A DNA stretch of 58,509 bases, from NCBI GenBank assembly GCA_010015655.1, contig ML976694.1, positions 185,680 through 244,188 of the forward strand, in the 5' to 3' direction. Shown piece by piece: positions 11,254-23,170 of the stretch. The stretch is from Bimuria novae-zelandiae CBS 107.79. Its lineage: Eukaryota > Ascomycota > Dothideomycetes > Pleosporales > Didymosphaeriaceae. A program made the translations under genes and the position numbers. The notes under the pieces are model-generated. The model had not been told where the DNA came from, did not search any database, and was given only the letters and a program-made list of their open reading frames with translations. Position 1 is the first letter of the stretch. Each line of letters opens with the position of its first letter.

Positions 11254-14200
11254 CACCCTCTTAGCTTAGGCATATCCTTAAGCTAAACGCTTTATAATAA
11301 TTAGTTTATCCTTTTATTTTATTTTAAAGGCCTTTATCCTTTACTATAGTTCCTGTAGGGTAATCTCTTAATTAGTAATCTTATCTAATATATTTATAAG
11401 TCTTAGTTTATCTAAAACTTATTCTATTTGCTTACTAGCAAGGCCTTAGTTAGACTACCTACTACTATATCTTTTAATTTCTAATAAGTAATATTAATTA
11501 TTCCTTTAGCTACTTCCTGCCTTAGCTAATAATTATAGATATTTATATAGCGTAGCTTAGTATGTAACTTTGCAATTTCTTTAGTAAGAAGATAAATAGT
11601 TTATTATTTATTATAATTAATTATAATTAGGTAATTACTTATAGTAATTTAAAGCTTCTAAAGTAATTATAAAGTAAAAATAGCCTTCTTAGCTACTCAT
11701 AAAAGTGCTAGTAGTTTAGCCTCTATTATTAATATAATAACTATATTTTATTTACGTACCTTTTAGGCAATTAGGCTACTAAATAGTTTAATAATATATT
11801 CTTGTAAACTTTTATAGCCTAAGATATTATTAGCAAATAATGCGTTGCTAGCCACTTCTAAGGTGCCTGTCCCTCCTAGCTATAGACCTAGTAATTTAGT
11901 CTTTATACGATAAAAGAAAACTTAATTAGCAATAGTGTAATAATTTTTACTTAAATTAAATAGAAAACATAATAGTCTAGGGCTTATAAAGGTGATATCT
12001 AGTTAATTTATAATTATAGTATAGAGAATTAAACTAATTTTACGCTAGTATTAATTAACTTTAGCCTTATTAGCTAGTCCTGTTTACAAGAGTAATTTAA
12101 TTAAAGCTATTAGCGTTTTGTATCGTATCTTATAGTAATCTATAAGGCAAGATATCTTATTAATATGTAAAATTTATAAAAGCTAAATCCTTCGCTTAGT
12201 GCGGTCTCTAATTACTTTAACTCCTAGAAACTACCATAAATCCTTTTTACTAGTAAGGGTAAACTTAGCACTTATCTTTATAATAGCTACTTTTATAGCA
12301 GACTTATAATCCTTTTAATAGGCGATAATTAGATTATGTATATAAAAGAAGATAATAAGTCCTTCCTTAATAAGATAATAAGACTTATATAGGACTGTAG
12401 TAAACTCTCTTTACTAAAGTAGGGGAGAGATGCGCAGTCGGTAGAGTGCTTTATATAGTTAGAGGATTGCGCCTGCTCGCGAGTAGCCGCGAGGCATCCT
12501 TATATAGATTTCTCTATCTAGCTTTGCGTGGACAAAAGTGTTAGTAACGTCGTATTAGATAAGCTCTAGATTAAACTAAGCTATAATTAATATAAGTATA
12601 TAAAAGGATTATTCTATAAGCGTTATAGTGTAGGTATTTTATAAAGTAAAATATTACTATTAATTGCCTTTTACTACTAGTCTTACTTTGCACTTTTATA
12701 ATCTATAGTATTTATTAAGCTTATAAGTATATACCTATATATAGTTAAGGATTTAATAGCTATCTACTTTTATTAGGGTAGCTATAACTTTACTCTAGGA
12801 CTTTATTTTTTATAACTATAAAAATAGGATTGCTTAGCTTCGTTCTATATATTATAAAGTGGGTAATCCTTGACCTTACTTCTACAGGTAGGTGGTTCTA
12901 TTAGTAGATTTTTATGTGGCTTCTTACCCATAGTAATTATGCGTCTAAACTAGGTCTTATCTAGTGTCTTGCCTTAATACTTACTACTACTTCCTACTTC
13001 TATGCCTGCTATAAACACTATAGCCTAAGGACTAACTTATTTTTACCTTATTTATACTTTTAAGGATAGTTTAGCTTATTTATCTTTAGCTAGTAATTAG
13101 GTAAGAAGTATAATTAGTAGTAGTATTAAAAAAACGTTAAATAATTATAATTAACTTTCCTATCTTACTTATACTCTAAGGCCCCTTTATCTTCTTTCCC
13201 AGGCGCCTTAGTAATTATATTATTTTTATAAAAAGACTCTATGGCTTAATTCGGGCAAGGTAAAGGAGGTAACTCTACTAATTATACTTATGCTACTATC
13301 GCTTCTAAAGTATTATATACAAGATTATCTATTAGGTCTTTATTCTTGCCTAAGAATACTATATCTTTATTAAATATAATATTTTAAGTGCTAATTATCT
13401 TCGCGAGTAAGAGGATCTATATCCTTTAGATATTAAGTAATTAGTAGCTAATAAGATAGCTAATTTAGACTTTTAGATTTAATATTTAGAGTTTACTCTT
13501 ACTACGCTTTATATTATTAGTTATTATAAAAGCCTTATAGCTATAAGCCTTAAGGTAAGCTTAATTGGGCTTCTTTAGTTAAGTAATCACGTCGTTTTAA
13601 AAGGCCACTATTATAAAGAATACTTTATATAGTGATCTTTAGCGATTAGCGCAGTTTAGAGTTTAATTATAAAAGTAAACTACTACCCGTATAATTTTAG
13701 GTTATAGTTACTAAGGTAGGTTAAAGTCTAGTTATATCGCGTGCGCTTTCTTCTTGATTACACCTTTTGAGTGTTTAGCTCTTTTATTTTATAATTAAGT
13801 ATTAGGTGCTAAAGGCTTAATTTTAATACCTTATACTAAGCACTACTTCTTAACGTGTATTTTAATAGAGAAGATATTGTTATTAGATTTAATAACTTTT
13901 ACTATAACTTTAAATTATACATTTATACATAATATAAAGGTGCTAAGTTACTTCATAATAGATTGTGCTTGGCAATTATTCTTAAAGTAGAAGTCCTAGG
14001 TAAAGCTAAAAAAATCTATTAATAATAAGTATCTATCTTTTTACTCCTGTTAACCTATCTATTTTAAAATTATAAAAGTTAATTATAATTCTTTCTTTTG
14101 GACCTTCTATAAGCTCTTTAGATTCTCTGCGGATTTATCGCTTAAGTTTAGCTCCACTATAAATATTATATTTAACTATACTAAGTCCTTTAATCCTTAT

Positions 14201-16066
14201 CCTTTTAAATTACTATACTAGATACTCGAGTGCCTAAGGTCTTAGGTAGCCTAATTACTTATACTAAGTAATTACGTTTCCTTTTTATAGCCTGCACTAT
14301 ATTTTTAAGTTGGTTTTATGCGCTGCTAGTGCACTATTAGTAATAGTATAGTCTATAAGGGCTAATTTGTATTTTAACACCTAGTAGCTATTTATCTCTT
14401 CTAGTTCTACTAATATTATATTATCTTATTACTTTAGTGTTGTTAGTTCTGATTACGTATCCTACTAAATGCCTTGTCTCCAGAGTAATTAGAACAATAT
14501 AAGGTTGCAGAGCAGATTAGGGCAATAGGCGATATTATTTAGCTATATTATTTAATTGCTACATACACTTTAGACATTAAGATAAACGCTTCTATATCCT
14601 TTAATCTATATTTATATATTCCTTGTCTATATAAGGTCTCCCGGCGCTAGTAGTTAGTATAAGATAAAATAATTAATATTATTAAAGATATAACAGATTA
14701 TGCCTAAATTAAGTATAGCTAAGTATTATAATAGGTACGTGTAAAAGGATACGGCATTAAAGCTTACTAGAATTTTAGTAATCTAGCGTCTATTTAGTTA
14801 CTTATTATTAGCCTTAGTATTTTAAGTTAAAGTAAAAGTATATAATAGTTTAATTATAGATACTTATAATTTAACCCTTTTTATTATCCTTAGGCTTTCT
14901 TAAAGCTCTAGGCTATTTTTTTGCCTAAATTTAATCAGGGTAGCTATACTAGACTTTAGCCTAAACTAATTTAGTTACTTATTTAAGAAAGCGTAGAAGC
15001 AGTCTTATAGATTATAGCGTTATTTATACGTAGGGTACTCAAGGCTACTAATTACTATTAGATTATTATTTATAATTACGGACTACTTAGCTTTAGTACT
15101 ATAGCTAGCAGATTATTGTTTACGAGGTCTTTTTAAAAAAAAATTAATATTTTTACTTTATCTATAAGAGAGTCGTCCCTGTCTATAGCCTAGGTAGGTT
15201 CACCACCGTTAGAGAGAGATAAACCTATAATAGTAAAAGCGCCCTTTTATTTACCCTTAATTAGGTAATATAGAATTATATAGTCTTAGAAGAGTTTTAT
15301 TATATGTTTCTATAAGATAGCTACATCCTTACTTTTATATTATTAGTAGGTCGTTACCTATATAGATATAATATAGATAACTGCCTTTAAAAAGTCTTCT
15401 TTAACTAAGTCTAGCCTTTAAAGCTCTATGACCTAATTAGTCTCTACTTCTATAGCTACATAATTATACTTACATAGCTATATATCCCATAATCTAACTA
15501 TTCTTAGCTTAAGGGCTTCTTAGTATCTTGTCCTAGGTCCCTATTTGTCTTATAGGCCTATCCTAACTATATTATAAGATTATTAATCTACTACCTAATT
15601 AATTAATTAATAATATAGTAGTTGTTATAGAGCTGCACTAAAACCATTAATTAGAGAAAAGTAATTACTTAATTTAGGCTATCCTGCTGCTCGTAATACT
15701 CGCGGCCTATAATCTTATATATCTCTAGCTATCCCTTATAATAGTTATTATTATCTTTGTATGCTTTTGCGCCTCTTATTAATAGATATAAGGGTATTTT
15801 TAGTATATTATTTAGATTTGTAGTCGCGTAAGCTGTGCTTAACTAGTAGCTACTTATTACTAGGGGCATTAGCATCGCGGGTTTTTACTTTAGTTTATTT
15901 ATTATTGCTAGGTTAATAGTATTCTATACTTTAAGAATTAGTATTTTATTTTAAGCTATTTAAGCTATAGCGTATAGTTCGTGTAGTTAGTTAAGATCAC
16001 CGTGGGATCTCTAAGGATTAATAGGACTATTATAGTTAGCTTAATTAAGGCAGTAAGACTCTTAAT

Positions 16067-16291
16067 TATTAAATTTAATAGTATTCTACCACTTTAGGAT
16101 AGTGTAATCTTAATAGTTAATAAAGTTAATTAACTAAGTGATAGAGATTGGCCGTAGGCGAGGTTTCTAGTACGTGTCAACCTAACGCTAGTACTATCTA
16201 GGATAGTGTGAAACTATAGGTGCGGCAGCCTTATATTCTCTATTATAATATTAATAATAGTGTAGGATTACAGAGGTCCTCTAATCGGACA
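16067..16291 (-). repeat. Copia-2 5' LTR (right side)
   Basis: Minus strand begins TGTCCGATTAGAGG and ends at the primer-binding site at 16066. 225 bp. Confidence 0.78.
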
Positions 16292-16296
16292 AAAGT

Positions 16297-17098
16297 ATTT
16301 AGACTTACCACTTTTTATTTCAGACTTAATAATAAGATTCAAAACCCAGTTAATATAGTCCTTATTAGTAAAACTAGATATTATTTTAGTCATAACTGAT
16401 TTAGATCTCCCCTATCTAAATTAATCCCTAAACCTGACGAACAGTGTCGCGGGCTATAACTACTTTAGTATTATAATAATTAATAATATAGTTATAGAAA
16501 TATCTATTCGCTTTTTCTTTATAGTTTGTACTAACTAGAACTTTGAAAGACTTACTTTTATTATAGGTATTTATAATTTTTAAATTTACGATAGAACTTT
16601 TCCTTATTTTACAGTATACTGTCCTAGTCCTGTGGCCTTTTTTAATTACTACCTTATTAGAAAATATAACTTTTTGTAAGTTTATTTTTAAGATTTTATT
16701 TTATTAGGTCTTAGCGAAATTTAGCCTGGTTTTGGCTTTGTTCTTATTTAAAAAAGATTTTTATATAGAGTTCTTTATCCTATACCCTCTTTCGTTAAAA
16801 GTCTCTACAGACTTCTAGTAGAGAGATTATAGCTATTTCGGTATAATGGCGTTTTTTTAGGACTTCTTGCTAAGTCCCTATCAATAACTCTTAAGTCTTT
16901 AAAAGTGGTCTTTATTAGTCTCCCTTTTTTAACCACTTTATTCTTATTTTTTAATTAATCATTTCTCTTAATCTAGTAAATAGTATTATAAATACTAAAT
17001 CTAGGCTTTTTTAAGACAGTAGAAATAGTATAAATAGAAGTATTAACCACTAAAAGACCTTAAACTTCTTGTTTAAATTTAGAACGTTGGAAAACCAT
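16297..17098 (-). pseudogene. Tc1/mariner transposase, N-terminal remnant
   Basis: Starts at ATG 17098 (reading MVFQRSKFKQEV then a stop). A helix-turn-helix-like segment and the GRLIKTTF box (equivalent of the GRPRKTT box linking the DNA-binding and catalytic parts in Tc1 proteins) can be read in one frame across TAG/TAA stops. The catalytic part is interrupted by Copia-2 and continues in the pieces to the left. It is non-functional. Family identification is from motif resemblance only. Confidence 0.55.
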
Positions 17099-17562
17099 TT
17101 TGTGAGAATTTCGAGGAAATAGAGGTAAAGAAGACTACGTATAGAAAAGTAATAATCTATATTATAATATTAATACGTTATTATGTAATTATATATTATA
17201 TAAGCAGATCCACTTTATAGCTCATTAATAACTTATTACTAAAGTTATAAACTAATCTAGAAAAGGTTAATTACTAATTCGCTCTAGGCCTATTTTAATT
17301 CATATAATTTTAGGAGATTTGTATATCTTAATTAAAAAATTTTAAACAAGTAAACGTTTATTAAATAATACTGTAACGGTTACTAAGACTTTATATTTTA
17401 GTCCCGCTAACTAAGCATAAACTTAAATTATAGACTAAAAATTTTAAAATTTTCCTTTTAAATAATATATTTTACTTAACCTAAAAGGTACTAGTAGCTA
17501 AGTTATAACTATTTTAAAAAGGTATAAAAAAGATTTCTGTTTTTTTCATCCCACTGTATTAA

Positions 17563-18040
17563 CAAAATAAGCATGCTACTTACCTTAAGTATAAAAGAGA
17601 TGTAAGCTATCTAGATACCTAGAGCACTATAAAAAGATATCGTTATAGACTTTATAACTAGACTATCCAGAATAAAAGATCCTATAATAGGAACAGATTA
17701 TAATTCTACATTAGTAATTATCTATTAATTTACTAAATACGTGGATCCACTACTCTGCCAAAAGATAATTACGGTTAAGATACTCGTATTCCTTATCCTA
17801 AATTAACTTATTGTTAAAGTACTTCGGGATAGCTGATCCTGAAGGAGGCTAATATTAGTTCTTAGGCAGGAGTATTATAAGGTAAGAAAGAAATATTAAT
17901 AGCTTACGCGTTTTAAATAGGTGTTAATATTAAAAGTAAGGTAAAATTATAATTAAATTAATAAGTGCCTACATTAAAACTAAACAATAAATTAATGAAC
18001 AGGTGAAATATAAATATAATGGGTTATATCTAACGTTCCT
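17563..18040 (+). mobile_element. Fragment resembling Ty3/Gypsy pol (integrase), RIP-degraded
   Basis: Around 17628-17750 the plus strand reads KDIVIDFIT-like then GTDYNST and FTKYV, resembling the integrase core of fungal Gypsy elements (DFI..LP, the T.Y.SILVVVDR.TKY region) with stop codons interspersed. The tail at about 17837-17950 recurs, diverged, at 18735-18842. No LTR belonging to it was identified. Confidence 0.45.
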
Positions 18041-18842
18041 GTATATATAACTAATCCTATAATATCCTATAGTTCTATACTATCCTAAACGTAGTATGTA
18101 TAGGATTTACTAGTATAGTCACGTGATCCTAGTGTGCTATAGTCTTATTATTTAGGACACTATAGGATATTATATAATCTTTTTTAAGGTAATAGTGTCA
18201 CCTTTTGTTATAAAATCCTATTATTATTCTATTAAAACCTAAAATCTTAATACTACCTCCCCTCTTTCCGCTGCATATCTTTATACATTAACTAATATAC
18301 TTTTAAATTACTATCTATTATTATTCTATTTAAGATTAAATAAACACTATTAGTTAAATGATTATAGTTACTTATAAGTACTGAGCAAAGAAGGGTTTAG
18401 TATAAGAATTATTATTAAAATAGTGTAGCGAAGTGTAAGCTAGTAGAATCTATAGTTTAATTTTTATTTATTTATTTAAGATTAACTATTTAAAATAATT
18501 AGAAGAGGTAGCTATAGCAATATTATACACTATATACCTAAAGAGAAATTCTTTATTGAAGTAAAAATAATTACTGAAAAATTATAAGAATAAACTGCTA
18601 GCGGATTTAATATAGTTTATTGAAAAAATTAAACGTTGAGAAGGTTTTGAGGATCTTAGCTAAAGTGTAATTTAGCTAAAGAATAGAATAATAGCTAGTA
18701 CCATTACCCTAGACTAGGTAGTCTATCCTCCATTTTAAGTCCCTGAGGGGTAGCTAGTCCCTATAGGGCTAAGGTTGATTCTCGGGCAGGAGTACTAGTA
18801 AGGCAAAAAAGGGGTTATTAATAGCTCGCGCATATTAATATA
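18041..18842. other. AT-rich repeat-derived sequence without a gene
   Basis: Contains a short inverted repeat TATAATATCCTATAGT (about 18056-18073) facing ACTATAGGATATTATATA (about 18161-18178), possibly the ends of a 120-bp MITE, and a diverged copy (18735-18842) of the tail of the Gypsy-like fragment. No frame of useful length. Confidence 0.4.
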
Positions 18843-19016
18843 TGTCGCGGGAATTATCCCTTGTAGGTACCCTGATCGGAAGGATCCGGTGGAACGGGCA
18901 AACATAACACCGAATGCTCGGTATAAATACTGCTCTTACAGCAACTTTTCATATGTTACTGATCAATCAATTCGATCTCCGAACTATATACTATCCAGCT
19001 CGTTTTACCCTCCACA
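18843..19016. mobile_element. Solo LTR (174 bp), not RIPed
   Basis: Starts TGTCGCGGGAATTATCC, ends CCCTCCACA, with target duplication ATATA at 18838-18842 and 19017-19021. The related sequence near 17920-17945 shows the same region without the insertion. It contains a TATA-like GGTATAAATACTG, as expected of an LTR promoter. GC content is normal although it sits in RIPed DNA. Confidence 0.82.
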
Positions 19017-19021
19017 ATATA

Positions 19022-20123
19022 ATATTAATATTAAAAGTAATACGCGATTATAAATAATTTAATAATATTTAAATATAATCTAAATAATAGATTAATAACG
19101 AATGTTAAACATAAAGATAGAAGGTCTATCCTTAATGTTTCTATATACAAGTCCCGTTCCATAGACCCCAAAGTCCTATTTTGTCCCAAGGTCCTAAATG
19201 TCAAGATAGTTCTACGACTTCCGATATTTCTGGAACGCGTGAATTGTCACGTGATTCGCGGCTAAATCAGGAATCTTGGCTTAGGCGCACAGATAAGTGC
19301 CGATGCCCCGCCACGCGTCATGTTAGATCTCAACAGATCTTAACACTCCTCTTTAACCCAGACACGCCAGATCCTACCGTTATTAAAGGTACTATTTCGG
19401 GTTCCTAGATACATTATAATAACTTTTTAAGTAACCTAATAGCCTAAACGTACTATTAATAATAGTATATTAGTAAATAAATAAGAGTTAGAGGCTAGGC
19501 TTTTACATTTAAGTTTATATTTTAAAAGCTAAAAGTCTAATAGTCTATACTTTAAAGCTTATTCCTAATTAGTTAAAAACAAAGCTGGCTATTTAGGTGT
19601 TAGTACCTAGTTAAGTAAGATAAATAAATCTACGTTAGATAAAAGTAAAAGACTTTTTCTTCCTTATCTAACGTCTTATACCTATACGTAGACACTAAAC
19701 GAGTATATTAATCTAGCCTACCTAGGCCTAGAACACCTCTACCTATCGCTCTCGTAATACTTATCCAAAAACTAATCTTTAATTCTTTAGGACTAGCTAT
19801 CCTTTAGGGTTTTAATAGCCTTAATATAGGCCTATAAATATTAATAAGGCCTTATTTATTATATCCGTCTTACAGTCGCGTAAAGGCTAAATTGTTAAAA
19901 TACTAAGTAGATATTAATAATCTAAGTAATTAGTAATTATCTATAAGCTTTAGAGTCCTTGACTCTAAAAAATCTCGCAATAATATTAATTGTGGGTAGC
20001 TTAGCGGCCTTATATTAGTAATAGAGATTTTGGTGTTGCACGTGCATAGCGTGACGACGTGCATTAGCTGCCAAGGCAAGGTATGCGCTAGCTTAGTCTG
20101 TGCAAATCGTGCATTTGGAGCGA
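19022..20123. other. Mosaic of repeat remnants upstream of the gene island
   Basis: Positions 19140-19410 form an island of normal composition without a recognisable coding region. 19410-20030 is AT-rich. 19971-20041 matches 98-157 (an end of pogo-like element D), so a related transposon end lies here, followed by an inverted GCACGT-rich stretch at 20040-20075. An inverted repeat ACGTTAGATAA/TTATCTAACGT lies near 19631-19674. Confidence 0.45.
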
Positions 20124-20361
20124 TACGAGGAGCTCGTTTTTAGTGAGGAATATGCCAAGGTTTTTTCAATCTAACAGTGCTGCATTACTACCGCAATATT
20201 GAATATTAATTTATAAAAATTTAAGAGCTAAAAGAGGGGATTTAGGGTTCTTTTTTTATAAATATTTAGCTTTTTTTAATAATTATTTTAAAGGGTTTTA
20301 ATGTTGGGCTGTTAGATCGAAAAACTTTGACGTATGCCTCACTAAAAACGAGCTCCTCGTA
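20124..20361. mobile_element. MITE (238 bp) with about 52-bp terminal inverted repeats
   Basis: Left arm 20124-20176 and right arm 20310-20361 are inverted copies with few mismatches, beginning CGAGGAGCTCGTTTTTAGTG. Both ends are bounded by TA. The 130-bp centre is AT-rich and non-coding. TA ends and size point to a non-autonomous Tc1/mariner or pogo derivative. No full-length parent is visible here. Confidence 0.82.
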
Positions 20362-20674
20362 AGCGCTTGCACCACCAGCACGTTGGATTGCGCGACAATA
20401 TCAGGAACCTGCGCAATCCCAAAGACAAGGCTCGGCTCCCACAACGGGCATTCTCCTCGCGTGTCTGTTCGTCCTCTGATGGTTCACCTTCCTAATTGGC
20501 AGCGTACGTGCGACGATGCCGATGATGCAAGGCTGGGCGCAGCTTGCAGCATCCACGACCAATGTAGCCGGGATGCCACCCAGGATTGGAGACTTTATAT
20601 GAACCGCGAAAAGAGGTCGGCGCACAAGACAATCCACCACACAGTCACCCACCTGCTCGACAGCTCTACCGACC
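20362..20674 (+). promoter_or_regulatory. Promoter/leader region of the methionine-permease-like gene
   Basis: 313 bp between the MITE and the start codon. Contains several upstream ATGs (near 20478, 20516-20526), so short upstream ORFs are possible if transcription begins before them. No clear TATA box seen. Confidence 0.35.
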
Positions 20675-22597
20675 ATGGCTGCACGGCTGAGGCGCATCTT
20701 TCAGCTCAATGGCTCGGGCGCTGATGTGAACGCCGAACAGGTGAAGGAGAAGAACGCGCAGATTGGAGATAACTTTTCCGTCGAAGGTGTGACTGTCTAC
20801 CAGGATGCAAGCGGAGCACCTGTGGAGCAAGTGAGTCCTCTGGGCTACCACGTAGGATGGTATGGCATTCTGTTCTTGAATGTCAGCCAGATGGTGGGCA
20901 CTGGAGTGTTCAGTACTCGTAAGTATTCGATTAAACTCATACTTATTCACACACTAACAGCTCAATAGCTGGTAACATCTTGCGATCCTTGGACTCCGTT
21001 GGGCTTAGTATGTTGTACTGGTTCATCGGAGCCATCATCGCTGCTGGTATGTCCTTCATTCTCCGCCGGTGGATGTGGCTAACAGCTATAGCTGCGCTCG
21101 CGGTGTTCATGGAGTTCGCCACTCTTTTCCCCCATCGCTCTGGTGGTCAAGTCGTGTACCTCGAGCAAGCTTTCCCAAAGCCAACCTTCCTCTTCGCCAC
21201 GATGTATGCTTTCATCACGGTCGCCTTTTCGTTCTCAGCGAGTAATGCTGTCGTGCTCGCTCGATACATCTACCGCGCGGCTGGGTACTCAGCTGGTGAG
21301 TGGGCGAACAAAGGCCTGGCTCTCGCAGCATATTCTTTTCTTGCCTTCTTGTGTTTGATGTCGAACAAATGGTCACTCCGGTTGATGAATCTGATCTCGG
21401 CTGTCAAGCTGATCATTTTGGTCTTCATTGCAATCACTGGGTTCGTGGTCCTCGGAGGTGGAACACACATCCAGGACCCGCACGCAAATTTCCGGAACAG
21501 TTTCGACGGCATCACAAACAATGCCAACGATATCGTCAGTGCTCTCATCAGCATCAACTTCTCGTATACAGGATATGCCAATGCATTCAATGTTGTGGCA
21601 GAGATCAAGGCAAGTCTACCAAAAATTTCCGTTGGCAACGAATCTAACAATGGTGCAGAATCCAACCCACACCCTCAAGCGCGTAGCTCCCCTTTCACTG
21701 CTCATAGTTTCTATCCTCTACATCCTCGCGAATGTCGCCTATTTCGCAGCAGTGCCTGCGGTCGAGATCCGCGAGTCTGGAGAGCTTGCAGCAGCCATGT
21801 TCTTCGAGGCGGTCTTTGGAATCAAGGCCGCCAAAGGTCTCCCTGGACTGATAGCCGTGAGTGCTGCGGGTAACATTATGGCTGTCATCATCGGTCACGG
21901 CCGCATGGTGCGAGAATGCGCGCGCCAAGGTCTCGTACCGTGGCCGCACATTTGGGCATCGACTCGACCTTTTGGTACACCGTTTGCACCCACACTTCTG
22001 ATGTGGATGTTGACCGTCATTGTCATTCTTGCCCTGCCTTTTGGAGATGCTTTCAACTTCATGGTGGATCTCCGCAGCTATCCTGACTCGGTGTTCTTGT
22101 TCTTGATGGTAGTAGGCCTTTACCTCATCCGTTATCGTCGTAAGAAGGAAGGTCTCCCGCCAGCGCCGTTCCGTTCCTGGCACGTCGCAAATATCCTTTC
22201 GGCTGCTGTGTGCCTCCTGATTCTCATAATGCCGTGGTACCCACCAGACAAGAACGACTACTCTTTCTGGTATGCGACTTACTGCGCTGTTGGCATTGGG
22301 TTACTGGTCGGCTGCGCACTGTACTACTTCGCCTGGGTCAAATGGCTACCAAAGCTGAGGAACTACTCGATCAGGACGGAGACGCTGATATCGGATCAGG
22401 ATGGCAGTGTATCACATCGTCTCAGGAAAGTACCAAACGCCGAAGTTGAAGAATGGGATCGTACGCACGATGAGACTGGCAACGTTCTCTTCGAAGCAGG
22501 CGGTGCACGAAGCGTGGATGGCAACCAACATCTGCTGAAGAGGGTCAGGGTGGCCGATACAGAAACGGAGGGCGGCATCGTTGAAACCAAGGTGTAA
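20675..22597 (+). CDS. High-affinity methionine permease-like amino-acid transporter (APC superfamily)
   Basis: Plasma-membrane amino-acid uptake protein of the Mup1-like branch. Exons 20675-20918, 20969-21609, 21659-22597 give 607 aa. The start has a strong context (GACCATGG). The N-terminus has about 60 hydrophilic residues, then a first membrane segment with GTGVFST continuing across intron 1 into PGNILRSLDSVGLSMLYW, the signature of this family; about 12 hydrophobic segments follow, including GYANAFNVVAEIK and LPFGDAFNFMVDL. The roughly 80-residue C-terminal tail is hydrophilic and probably cytosolic. Intron 1 (50 nt) is GT-AG. Intron 2 (49 nt) begins AAG/GCAAGT and ends GCAG, so it is a GC-AG intron; without it the frame breaks in the conserved EIKNPTHTLK segment. 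Substrate (methionine, perhaps cysteine or others) is inferred from family. A MITE sits 314 bp upstream. Confidence 0.88.
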
Positions 22598-23170
22598 ACG
22601 AAAGGGTACGTGGGTGCCGTTGCGGTACTTCACAACTGCAATCTACCGCCTTCATGTTGTAGGTTTTCCCTCCAGGAAACTCAACATAGAACTGCACAAC
22701 ATCAAGATAATGCATCGACGGTCGCGGACCTATTACCTAGTCGCCCCTTCACTGCACCGCACTACTCCCATCTGTTCACATGTTAGATCTCATTGTCATC
22801 TTGCCGCTATCTTGCTTATTCCTGGCACACGTCCGAAAACTTGGACGGTTGGACCCTGATGCGCATGGAGTGAGCGTAGTAGCACCCGCCAAGACCCCGT
22901 ACATTTCCTGCACGCGGGACCATCACTAGGTCTAGCCCGATGACGTAGGGGTCTGCAGCGCATCGTCACTAGCCACTATCTGTGCCGGCCCCGACCCTCA
23001 TCATGAGATCACTGCTATCCCGCTTTTGTATATAATCTAGCCCTGCTTCTCTTGAAATAATACATCACATATACCATCTTCAACACATCACTACAGCGTC
23101 TCATCAAACTCAAATTTTCCTCCGAAAGCTATTATCGATCAAGGTTACGAGAGCGAAGAGCATATTCATC
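22598..23170 (+). promoter_or_regulatory. Intergenic region with promoter of the small Gly-rich gene
   Basis: Holds the 3' flank of the transporter gene and the promoter of the next. A TATATAA box lies at 23029-23035, 136 bp before the ATG. A CRE-like TGACGT (22941-22946) directly followed by AGGGG (22947-22951, the yeast stress-response element core) lies about 225 bp upstream. Function of these sites is inferred from known fungal motifs only. Confidence 0.45.

Larger units (their letters stand above)
10763..16296 (-). mobile_element. Copia-2: LTR retrotransposon on the minus strand, RIP-degraded
   Basis: LTRs at 10768-11253 (226 bp after removing a nested solo LTR and its duplication) and 16067-16291 (225 bp). 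The 5-bp target duplication is AAAGC (10763-10767) / AAAGT (16292-16296), the difference being one C-to-T. The polypurine tract (minus strand AAGAGGGTG) abuts the left LTR at 11254-11260. The primer-binding site ATTAAGAGTC (minus strand) abuts the right LTR at 16066. Minus-strand reading shows a reverse transcriptase with DVTNTFVHAKLDREIYIRM around 12450-12560, the least mutated part. It shares polypurine tract and primer site with Copia-1, so both belong to one lineage. Confidence 0.82.
1030..17562 (-). mobile_element. Tc1/mariner-like element, RIP-degraded and split by two nested Copia elements
   Basis: Left end CACAGTGGGGTG (from 1034) and right end (reverse complement from 17558, TACAGTGGGATG) are inverted repeats similar for about 57 bp and more weakly beyond. 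Both are flanked by TTAA (1030-1033, 17559-17562), which also fits the TA duplication usual for the superfamily. On the minus strand, from an ATG at 17098, a frame broken by TAG/TAA reads a helix-turn-helix region and a KKGRLIKTTFKDLRVIDRDL-like stretch typical of Tc1 transposase N-termini. The C-terminal part is in 1034-1706. Remaining pieces are 1034-1706, about 10622-10767 and about 16297-17558, together about 2.1 kb, a normal size for one element. It is the oldest layer of the nest. Confidence 0.7.

Noticed and set aside
12430..12495. tRNA/SINE-like stretch (GCGCAGTCGGTAGAGTGC resembles a tRNA A box)
   Set aside because: On the minus strand it reads in frame as Copia-2 reverse transcriptase; it is only a less mutated coding stretch.
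16280..16330. Mariner-type inverted repeat look-alike (CGGACAAAAGTATTTAGAC)
   Set aside because: The left part belongs to the end of the Copia-2 LTR, shown by alignment with 11227-11253 and the AAAGC/AAAGT duplication.
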